A stretch of 33,828 bases of DNA from Anaerolineaceae bacterium UBA1363. Its GTDB lineage: Bacteria > Chloroflexota > Anaerolineae > Anaerolineales > Anaerolineaceae. How positions within the stretch are numbered: position 1 is the first letter of the stretch; every line of letters begins with the position of its first letter. The stretch is taken from contig DBRR01000039.1 of NCBI GenBank assembly GCA_002306055.1, positions 33,124 through 66,951 of the forward strand. The letters are read 5' to 3'. A model generated the notes under the pieces. That model made no database searches and had not been told where the DNA came from. It saw only the letters and a program-made list of their open reading frames with translations. The position numbers and the translations under genes were made by a program. Positions 16,013 through 22,660 of the stretch are shown here, piece after piece.

Positions 16013-17703
16013 CAAAACAACTCCTCTCCGGGGAGGCGGATCTTTTCAATTAATATGCTGCCCAGTCCGCAAACCAGCAGCAACAGGCTGGACATTGCCA
16101 GTGCTTGGCCATAGTTTAACGCACCCGGTTGTGAAATGTAACGGTAGATTGCCACGGGAATGGTGGGGGCGTGTGGGTTACTGAGGAAGCTGGTTGCTCC
16201 AAACTCCCCGAGCGAAATGGTAAAGGCGAAAACCAAACTTACCAGTAGGCTGCGAAGTACGATGGGCAAGTCCACTTTGAGCAGCACCTGCAAGGGGTTG
16301 GCGCCGAGTGTGCGGGAAGCTTCACGAAGCGATTCCGGGATGCTGCGGATGGCGGGCAGGATCGTGCGCACCACGAACGGTAGGGCGATCAGCGAGTGCG
16401 CAATGGGGATCATTAGCGGAAAGCGGCTGTTTGCCCAAGGGGGGCGGTTGAAGATGAGGAGAAACCCAAGCCCAAGGGTAACCGCGCTGGCGCCGAGGGG
16501 AAGCATGAAAAGGGGTTCCAGGAGCTTGTTGAAGCGGGCTCGCTGCGCCAAGGCATAAGCGGTGAGCAAACCGAGCAGACCGGCAATCAGGATTGCCACC
16601 CCAGAGTAGAGGAGGGAATTGCGAATTGCCTCGATTGGGGGCACGTAAAAGATGGATCTACTGCGATTCTGGAAAAGTTCGCGATAGTAGCGCAGAGTCA
16701 AACCAACTTCAACCTCCCCTCGCTGACCCCGATCAGCCTCAAGCGTTACAAACGAGCGGGTGATCAAACTGACGACAGGCACCGCAAACAACAAAATGAG
16801 GCAGATCACCATGAAAAACACGAAGATCTTCTGCCATCTCTTGGCAGGACGGCTGAGGGCGCTTTTTTCCGGATTGAGTGCCGCCTTGCCGTAACGGGGG
16901 GTGTTGACCCGGTTCTGCAGCAGCGTAACGAGCAAGGTGATGCCAAGCTGGATCACCGAGAGCAATCCCGCCACCGGCAGGTTGAAACGGTTCATCGCCT
17001 GGTTGTAAATTTCCACTTCAATAGTGCTGAACTGCGGGCCTCCAAGCATCAACACCACGCCAAAACTGGTGAAGTCAAACAAGAAAACCAGCAGGGAGGC
17101 GCTCAGCAGGGAGGGCGCGAGCAAAGGCAAGGTAACCTTGGTGAATGCCTGCCAGGGGGTCGCGCCGAGCAGGCGAGCGGCGTGCTCAAGGCGCGGATTG
17201 AGGCGGCTCCAGGAAGAGCTGACAATCCGGATGATGATCGATGTGTTGTAAAAGACATGTGCCATCAGGATGGCTGGCAGGCTGTTGAGCAACTTTAAAG
17301 GAGGTGCGTTCAGGTTGAATAGAGCCATCAACGCCTGGTTGATCCACCCTTGGGGTCCTATCAGCGTGTTGAAGGCTGCCGCCACCACTACTGTGGGGAG
17401 GATAAAAGGTAACAGGCTGATGGACCGCAGCCCTTTCCGACCGGGAAAATCGAACTTGGCAAAGAGCCAGGCGGCTGGTAAACCCACCAATAGCGTCAGA
17501 AGGGTGGAAAGAGTCGCCTGAAAAAAAGTAAAGCTGAGTGGTCTGCTAACTTGCGACCACTCAAAAAATTCCCAGCCCTGGCTGAAACGCTCCGAAAATA
17601 CCACCCTGAAAATAGCAATCAGTGGCTGATAAAAAAAGTAGGCAAGGAACGCCAACGGTATCAGCCAAAGGGCAAGAGTCAGCAGGGCGGGGCGTTTGGT
17701 CAT
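16012..17703 (-). CDS. thiP: Thiamine-type ABC importer permease (fused two-domain)
   Basis: A 563-residue permease with about 12 membrane helices in two halves, each with a cytoplasmic EAA-type loop: EHAARLLGATPWQAFTKVTL (first half) and REASRTLGANPLQVLLKVDL (second half). Fused two-domain permeases of this size are typical of ThiP and of FbpB/CysU-like iron systems. The start is ATG 17703, ten bases after the end of the binding-protein gene; the stop overlaps the ATPase start. The thiamine assignment rests on its neighbours. Confidence 0.85.
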
Positions 17704-17713
17704 ATTGCCGGGC

Positions 17714-18787
17714 TCAGTTCAGCATGAGATTGGTCCAGGCGTTGATCCAGGCATCTCTTTTAGACGCTATCAACTCAGGCGCCAGGCTGGCAGGTTGCTC
17801 GGGCGACTCGACGGTCTTTTGAAAAGCCTCCGGAATGACTGCTTCGGGCAGAACCGGGAACACGAACATCTGCATGGGGACGTCCTCCTGAAACGGCTGG
17901 CTGAGGAGAAAGTCGATGAACTTTTCTGCAGCAGCCCGGTTTTTGGTGCCTTTGAGGATGCCGGCAAATTCGATCTGGCGCCAGCACATGCCTGCTCCGG
18001 TCAGCGAGGCGGTCGGCGATTCGCTCAGTTCTGTCTCTGCGTAGATGAACTCAGCAGCGGGACTGGAAGCGTATGAAACGACCATTGGTTGAGCGCCTCT
18101 GCCGGAAGAACCGGAGAAATAGGTGTAGTAAGCCGTTTCCCAATCAGAGGTTATTTGGACTCCATTGGTTTTCATTGCCTGCCACCATTCCAGCCAACCA
18201 TCCTCGCCGAATTCGGCGATCGTCGCGAGCATGAAAGCCAGCCCGGGGGAGGAAGTGGCAGGATTCTCGACCACCAGGAGGTTGGCGTACTGAGGATCCG
18301 TCAAATCAGCCAGCGAGGTGGGGATGGGTAGATCATTTTGCTTGAACCAGGCTTTGTCGTAATTAATGCAGACGTCGCCATAGTCGACAGGCAACGCGCG
18401 GTTTTCGGGGTCGAGCTTGAATTCAGCCGGGATCTTTGCCAGCTGCGGCGCGTTGTATGGTTCGAGCAGGTCCTGCTCGAGAGCGCGGGAGAGAAAGGTG
18501 TTGTCCAATCCAAAAAACACATCCGCGCTTGGGGTTCTGCCCGAAAGCGATTCAAGGATCAGGCGGTTGAGCGTGGCACCGGTATCGCCGCCCTTAAAAA
18601 AATTGACTTTGATGTTATTGGAAGTTTCGAAAGCTGAGAGCACTTGCTGGCTCACCGAAAACGAGTCATGCGTCATGACAGTCAGTGTCGTGAGTTCGCC
18701 AGGCACTTTGGTAGGAGAAGCGGTTGTCGTGCAGGCTGTCAAAAGGAGCGAAACAAAGAGAGTAAAAACGAGTATTTTTCTGGACAT
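17714..18787 (-). CDS. thiB: Thiamine-binding lipoprotein (ThiB/TbpA family)
   Basis: A 357-residue substrate-binding protein, exported as a lipoprotein: a basic N-terminus, a short hydrophobic stretch and the lipobox LTAC with C19 as the lipidated residue. ThiB-like features are LTVMTHDSFSVSQQVLSAFE, the segment ADVFFGLDNTFLSRALE, VDYGDVCINYDKAWF, VVSYASSPAAE and MCWRQIEFAGILKGTKN. The ribosome-binding site AGGAGG overlaps the end of the pyrophosphokinase gene, leaving only four bases between stop and start. It belongs to the operon downstream of the TPP riboswitch, which supports thiamine (or a thiamine precursor) as ligand. Confidence 0.87.
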   Translation of the reverse strand: MSRKILVFTLFVSLLLTACTTTASPTKVPGELTTLTVMTHDSFSVSQQVLSAFETSNNIKVNFFKGGDTGATLNRLILESLSGRTPSADVFFGLDNTFLSRALEQDLLEPYNAPQLAKIPAEFKLDPENRALPVDYGDVCINYDKAWFKQNDLPIPTSLADLTDPQYANLLVVENPATSSPGLAFMLATIAEFGEDGWLEWWQAMKTNGVQITSDWETAYYTYFSGSSGRGAQPMVVSYASSPAAEFIYAETELSESPTASLTGAGMCWRQIEFAGILKGTKNRAAAEKFIDFLLSQPFQEDVPMQMFVFPVLPEAVIPEAFQKTVESPEQPASLAPELIASKRDAWINAWTNLMLN

Positions 18788-18791
18788 CGCA

Positions 18792-19445
18792 TCATCCTCC
18801 TGAATGAGATTTTGTTCTAATAATCAACAAGCGACCCGATCGAAAATCAATTTCAATTGAATGAGCCAGAGCAATATTGCTGATTCCGCGGGTTTGCCAG
18901 GGAACAAGGGATTCGTTGTTGAGAGAGTATTGCAGCCCTTTGGTGATAATCCCTTCGACGGGCATACCCCATGCGATGAGGGATATCAAGTCGCCAGGTT
19001 GGGTGGTCAGGCTGGCGCTTCCATCGAGAAGGCGTGCTTCCACCAAGCCGTCATCGAGTGAGAGCGTTTTACCTGCCAGGTCCAGGCGGGAGAGCAGGCT
19101 AAGACTGCCCAGGGTGTGATCCAATCGGTCGCCGAAAGGATAGGCGATCACGATTTGCGTATAGTCGTTTTTAAGGACGTACTCAAGTGCCAGTTCAAGG
19201 TCGGTCTGGTTCTTGGCGGGCGGGAAGCGCTGAACTTCGATGCCGGCATCAATGATCTCCGCCAGGTCACTGGCGTCCACTGAGTCCAGATCGCCAATCA
19301 GCAGGTCGGGCTTGAGCTCCAGGCGCTTCAGATGATGGAGACCGCCATCCACGGCTACCAGGAAATCGCCAGGCAGCAAGCTTACCTCAAAGCCGGGTTT
19401 GGCTCGACCATTTGCGAAGAGTACCGCGCGTTTCTCAGTTTGCAT
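18792..19445 (-). CDS. thiN: Thiamine pyrophosphokinase
   Basis: A 217-residue enzyme that transfers pyrophosphate from ATP to thiamine, giving TPP. Motifs: VAVDGGLHHL near 31-38, LIGDLDSVD at 49-57, PPAKNQTDLELALEYV near 75-90, GDRLDHTLGSLSLL at 105-118, and the C-terminal domain with KGLQYSLNNESL and TRGISN. The frame is open from 19592, but that stretch covers the riboswitch and terminator; ATG 19445 is the first start after them. Its ribosome-binding site (GGAAGG, about nine bases upstream) lies inside the terminator stem. First gene of the thiamine salvage operon. Confidence 0.92.
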   Translation of the reverse strand: MQTEKRAVLFANGRAKPGFEVSLLPGDFLVAVDGGLHHLKRLELKPDLLIGDLDSVDASDLAEIIDAGIEVQRFPPAKNQTDLELALEYVLKNDYTQIVIAYPFGDRLDHTLGSLSLLSRLDLAGKTLSLDDGLVEARLLDGSASLTTQPGDLISLIAWGMPVEGIITKGLQYSLNNESLVPWQTRGISNIALAHSIEIDFRSGRLLIIRTKSHSGG

Positions 19446-19446
19446 C

Positions 19447-19473
19447 AAAAAACACCTTCCGCCGGGAGGGTGT
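19447..19473 (-). terminator. Regulatory terminator between TPP riboswitch and thiN
   Basis: Minus-strand hairpin ACACCCTCC - CGGC - GGAAGGTGT (window 19473 to 19452), one mismatch, followed by a run of U ending one base before the thiN start. Its 5' arm can also pair with GGAGGG(A)TGT at the 3' end of the aptamer (window 19500-19491). TPP binding would thus favour termination, and absence of TPP would favour read-through. The 3' arm carries the thiN Shine-Dalgarno. Confidence 0.8.
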
Positions 19474-19490
19474 TTTTTTGGTCTGGCTGC

Positions 19491-19569
19491 ACATCCCTCC
19501 GCCGGCATTATCCGGATCAGGTCATTCGGGTCGGACTGTGCGTCCCTCTCAGCCTTGCGGCTCCCCGTG
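19491..19569 (-). promoter_or_regulatory. TPP riboswitch (THI element)
   Basis: On the minus strand the conserved aptamer parts appear in order: GGGGAGCC at the 5' side (window ~19567-19559), CTGAGAGGG (19552-19544), GACCTGATCCGG (about 19523-19512), then ATAATGCCGGCGGAGGGA closing the 3' side (to ~19494). This is the standard thiamine pyrophosphate aptamer. It precedes a terminator and a complete thiamine salvage operon. Confidence 0.95.
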
Positions 19570-19582
19570 ATTTCTATTGGTA

Positions 19583-19591
19583 ATCTTACCA
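19583..19591 (-). promoter_or_regulatory. Extended -10 promoter of the thi operon
   Basis: Minus-strand TGG followed by TAAGAT (window 19591 to 19583). Transcription would begin near 19576, a few bases before the aptamer. No good -35 at 17 bp; the 18-bp direct repeats lie upstream. Confidence 0.45.
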
Positions 19592-19596
19592 CGATG

Positions 19597-19636
19597 AAGG
19601 CTGAAATACCATTTTGTCAAGGCTGAAATACCATTT
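19597..19636. repeat. Two 18-bp direct repeats, 22-bp period
   Basis: AAGGCTGAAATACCATTT occurs at 19597-19614 and again at 19619-19636. Each copy contains the imperfect palindrome AAATACCATTT. They lie between the thi promoter and the AbiE operon end. Either tandem protein-binding sites for the thi promoter or a duplication scar. Confidence 0.6.
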
Positions 19637-19779
19637 ATTGACAAAAAATTTGTAAATTTTTATTCACTTGGATCTGAAGACACTCGTTACACTGACTACT
19701 ATGCTACCCCTGATTATTTTGGCGCATATTTAATCATAATACTCGACATGCTGAACGGTAACATCAGATATAGATAAAA

Positions 19780-20625
19780 TTATGGACTACTTACGATTTC
19801 ATCCAGGAGTTGTAAAATGCACTGCCAGGCTTTCTCAAAGTCTAGACCTTTGCTTATTACCAAATAATTAAGTCGACGCTCCCAGTCTCTCTCAAATTCA
19901 GAACGCCTTTGTTCTATGTTTTTTATATCAATCCCCTCCAGACTTAATCCCCTTATCTCAAACTTCTCAGGTAAGATTTGCTTAACCTCATTGATATTAA
20001 TACCAACTGAAACAAGGTTGTAGATATCATAAAGGTCTCTTGAAACTGCAAACCTTCGCTGGCCTCCAACTGCTCGGATTTTTTCAGCTATTACTTCTTC
20101 CAGGCAATAACACGGTAGAGCAATACCATTAAAACTTCCTTGATCTGAATAGTGGTGTATGATTTGTTTTTCATTTATTGGGAGCAGAATTTTTTCCGCT
20201 CTTGTCACATCCAATTTGACAGTTCTCGGTGATCCGCCCCAACGCAGAGGGCCACGATAATAGATTCGAGCCTGATAAGATTCACTTTCGTATTCATCAT
20301 CTACTACTTCAAAGTGGATCGGCTGGACTCGAAAATCGGGACCATCATAATCGCTAATCCAATCAACACTTTTCGTGATCCAATCTTCAATATCGGTAGG
20401 TGATAGATGCTTCGTAGCAGTAAAATCGAGATCCTCTGAAAACCGGTAATCAGGAAAGTAGCACTTTCGCAAACACGTACCCCCTTTGAATATCAGACCT
20501 CCCAATGAAGTACTCGTTATTCGCATACCAAGCAAAAACCATCCAAGACTATAATCCAGGTCGATCACCATCGGATCAACTTTTGTTGCAGCTGCGATAC
20601 GGCGAACTTCAGCTTCACTTATCAT
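19780..20625 (-). CDS. AbiEii-type nucleotidyltransferase toxin
   Basis: A 281-residue nucleotidyltransferase of the AbiEii family, the toxin of type IV AbiE systems that can abort phage infection. The active-site motifs are visible: GGTCLRK (48-54) and RFSEDLDF (61-68), then the lysine motif RTVKLDVTRAEKI, and the family pattern LEEVIAEKIRAV ... RDLYDIYNLV. Characterised relatives transfer nucleotides to RNA or tRNA ends. It follows the AbiEi antitoxin gene by 12 bases. No strong ribosome-binding site is seen. All key residues are intact, so the toxin is probably functional. Confidence 0.87.
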   Translation of the reverse strand: MISEAEVRRIAAATKVDPMVIDLDYSLGWFLLGMRITSTSLGGLIFKGGTCLRKCYFPDYRFSEDLDFTATKHLSPTDIEDWITKSVDWISDYDGPDFRVQPIHFEVVDDEYESESYQARIYYRGPLRWGGSPRTVKLDVTRAEKILLPINEKQIIHHYSDQGSFNGIALPCYCLEEVIAEKIRAVGGQRRFAVSRDLYDIYNLVSVGININEVKQILPEKFEIRGLSLEGIDIKNIEQRRSEFERDWERRLNYLVISKGLDFEKAWQCILQLLDEIVSSP

Positions 20626-20637
20626 TTATTACACCAA

Positions 20638-21432
20638 TTATTGTTCTTGGGATTCTAGAGGAACATTTATTTGGAGTTGCCAACGAGTAACAACTGGACC
20701 TGATTGTCCTGAGCCGGGTTCTAATAGGCTAATACCTTTAGAGATCATGGATTGCCAGTGGTTTATCGTCGAAACTCTAGCTGGGATTGACAAAGAAAGT
20801 GTTTCAACTAAATAACCCAGTCGCTTAGCCACCACGCCTCCCCCCCATTGGACCAAGTAATGGTCGAGTTTTTCCCAATCAACGGAATTTACCGAAGACT
20901 TCATCGCTTGTGCTAATTGAATGATCCCCCCACTTAACTCTGGCCGGCTTGCTGCATCGATGATGGTTTTTTCGCGATCTGTCACTATGATTGGGATATC
21001 TTCAATTTTCCGGGTACTGATTCCAAAAAAATAACGTTCCGCTACGTGGATAAATTGGAATTCGACTCCCTGAATCGTAAGGGATCTCTTCCTTTTCGTT
21101 GTCTGGATAAATTGAACACGCGGGATTTGCTCAGTCATATTCCAAAAACGAAGAGCTGACCAATAGGCAACAGCCCCCGGCGAGACCAAATTGGAAGCCA
21201 ATACCAATGCATTCTCCGACCAGAATCTTTCGGGTCCAGCTTCCAGCGGAATGATCATGTACAATCCACGTTCCAAGCGCTGGAGCCATCCTTTTCGAAC
21301 AAGACGGCCGAGAACGTTTGTTGCGGCCACCTTTGACTGCCAATAATCAGTAGCCTGTTGGTAAGTGAAAACCCTTTTTCCAGATGCGGAAAACGTAGTT
21401 AGAAATTCGGTTTCTTGTTTACTGAGTGACAT
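20638..21432 (-). CDS. AbiEi-type antitoxin and autoregulator
   Basis: A 264-residue AbiEi-family protein. The N-terminal winged-helix segment (VFTYQQATDYWQSKVAATNV, then LVRKGWLQRLERGLYMIIPL) is followed by the AbiEi middle domain (SPGAVAYWSALRFW, IPRVQFIQTTKRKR) and the pattern ITDREKTIIDA-like (VTDREKTIIDAASRPE). The frame runs upstream to 21537, but ATG 21432 fits the family and lies after the promoter. AbiEi proteins bind inverted repeats in their own promoter; a perfect 15-bp inverted repeat spans this promoter and start codon. It should counter AbiEii and repress the operon. Confidence 0.85.
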   Translation of the reverse strand: MSLSKQETEFLTTFSASGKRVFTYQQATDYWQSKVAATNVLGRLVRKGWLQRLERGLYMIIPLEAGPERFWSENALVLASNLVSPGAVAYWSALRFWNMTEQIPRVQFIQTTKRKRSLTIQGVEFQFIHVAERYFFGISTRKIEDIPIIVTDREKTIIDAASRPELSGGIIQLAQAMKSSVNSVDWEKLDHYLVQWGGGVVAKRLGYLVETLSLSIPARVSTINHWQSMISKGISLLEPGSGQSGPVVTRWQLQINVPLESQEQ

Positions 21433-21489
21433 AATATTTTGTGTACCATAACCTTCAGAAATTGATGTTTTGGTTACACAAAATATTAT
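21431..21489. promoter_or_regulatory. Perfect 15-bp inverted repeat, probable AbiEi operator
   Basis: Arms ATAATATTTTGTGTA (21431-21445) and TACACAAAATATTAT (21475-21489), with 29 bases between. One arm covers the AbiEi start codon, the other covers the transcript start and most of the -10. A repressor bound here would block both transcription and, in RNA, access to the start. Confidence 0.75.
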
Positions 21490-21512
21490 ATCAACAAACA
21501 GCAACAATGCAA
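21485..21512 (-). promoter_or_regulatory. Promoter of the AbiE operon
   Basis: Minus-strand TTGCAT (21512-21507) and TATAAT (21490-21485), 16 bp apart; start expected near 21478, inside the upstream arm of the inverted repeat. Confidence 0.65.
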
Positions 21513-21671
21513 TACTTGGAAATCTCAAAAATCTCAAAAATTACAACTTTAGAAAATTATGTTTTTTCATTAAAACGGAAAAATAAGTAATTTCAAGGCA
21601 CTTGCGAAAGGCATTAAAAGGTATAATTTTGAAAGATGAATGGTCCACAGATGGCGAGAAGGGAGTAAGTA

Positions 21672-22406
21672 GTGCCGAGAATCACAAAAACATCATACGT
21701 CCTGGAAGCTTTACTCTCAGACATTAACCGACCGGAGACTCAGCACGGCGATTGCTTGCCCTCCGAACGGGAACTGGGTGAGCGATTTCATGTCAGCCGG
21801 GTAGTTATCCGCGGAGCTCTTGCCAGGTTGGAAGAGGAAGGGCTCATCTACCGCTTGCAGGGTAAAGGGGCTTTTGTAAGCAAGAATAAGGTCAACCAAA
21901 ACGCTTCCCGTCTGACCAGTTTCACACAAGACATGCTTCAGCGCAATATGACCCCCGGCTCGAAAATTCTGGCAAAGGAATTTGTTCCATGCACGCCTTT
22001 CCTCAGAAGTAAGTTGCAGCTACCTCGTGAAGAGCCAGTTTTCATGTTGAAACGACTGCGGATGGCAGATGATTCACCGATGGCAATCGAAGTCTGCTTT
22101 TTGCCGGAATGGATTGGCAAACAGATCGCTGACCACCTGGTGGATAATGCCTCTCTTTACCAGTTGCTTACAGAAAAATGTGGAATTCAACTCAAATATG
22201 CTATGCAGACGATCGAGGTCGGCACGCTTGAAAAAGCAGAGCGCGACTTGCTGGGGGGGAACTGCCCGCGCTGCACAGCAATCATCACCCGGCAGACGTT
22301 TGACGTAGATAATAACGTCATTGAATTTGTAGAGTCGCGTTATCGGAGTGATCGCTACCTGTTCCGCATGCTGCTCGACATGAACGAAAAGGAAAGTGGT
22401 TCTTGA
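21672..22406 (+). CDS. GntR family regulator with UTRA domain (HutC type)
   Basis: A 244-residue repressor. The N-terminal winged helix has the GntR pattern (CLPSERELGERFHVSRVVIR, ALARLEEEGLIYRLQGKGAF). After a linker, residues ~85-235 form a UTRA effector domain (LQLPREEPVFMLKRLRMADD, ending in VESRYRSDRYLFRM). The ligand is unknown; such proteins often sense sugars, sugar phosphates or amino-acid breakdown products. The start is GTG 21672 with AAGGGAG upstream; TATAAT at 21622-21627 may be its -10. No metabolic genes are adjacent, so its target is not evident. Confidence 0.87.
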   Translation: MPRITKTSYVLEALLSDINRPETQHGDCLPSERELGERFHVSRVVIRGALARLEEEGLIYRLQGKGAFVSKNKVNQNASRLTSFTQDMLQRNMTPGSKILAKEFVPCTPFLRSKLQLPREEPVFMLKRLRMADDSPMAIEVCFLPEWIGKQIADHLVDNASLYQLLTEKCGIQLKYAMQTIEVGTLEKAERDLLGGNCPRCTAIITRQTFDVDNNVIEFVESRYRSDRYLFRMLLDMNEKESGS

Positions 22407-22442
22407 GCGACACAGTTATCTACGACAGGCTTAATGGATCAC

Positions 22443-22479
22443 AAAAAAGCGGACCCAAAAAAGCGGACAAAAAAGCGGA
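22443..22479 (+). repeat. Three short A-tract repeats upstream of the rpoB promoters
   Basis: The unit AAAAAAGCGGA(C) occurs at 22443-22454, 22457-22468 and 22469-22479, ending eight bases before the -35 of the first rpoB promoter. A-rich repeats here could act as an UP element or bend DNA. Confidence 0.6.
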
Positions 22480-22486
22480 AAATTAC

Positions 22487-22515
22487 TTGCGGGGACTGAA
22501 GATGAGTGCTATAAT
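22487..22515 (+). promoter_or_regulatory. rpoB promoter P1
   Basis: TTGCGG (22487-22492) and TATAAT (22510-22515), 17 bp apart. The -10 is flanked by a short inverted repeat, ATGAGT (22502-22507) and ACTCAT (22516-22521), a possible operator. Confidence 0.7.
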
Positions 22516-22554
22516 ACTCATTTTACGGCTGAATAGATAAAAACTAAAAGACTA

Positions 22555-22583
22555 TTGACTCATATATCGTTTTGTTATATACT
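22555..22583 (+). promoter_or_regulatory. rpoB promoter P2
   Basis: TTGACT (22555-22560) and TATACT (22578-22583), 17 bp apart; start expected near 22590, giving a leader of about 70 bases. Confidence 0.75.
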
Positions 22584-22612
22584 AATGAGTTGCGCTTAAT
22601 GCCTGAATTGAC

Positions 22613-22641
22613 GCGTGGAATGCGTATTGCCCCACGCTTTT
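22613..22641 (+). terminator. Attenuator-like hairpin in the rpoB leader
   Basis: Stem GCGTGG / CCACGC with a 13-base loop, followed by TTTT, nine bases before the rpoB ribosome-binding site. The stem is short, so partial termination or attenuation is possible but uncertain. Confidence 0.4.
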
Positions 22642-22660
22642 ATCATGTTAGGAGATATTG

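Noticed and set aside
19446..19592. N-terminal extension of thiN
   Set aside because: Translates the TPP riboswitch and its terminator, so it is not coding.
21433..21537. Hydrophobic N-terminal extension of AbiEi resembling a signal peptide
   Set aside because: It covers the promoter and inverted repeat; the family start is at 21432.
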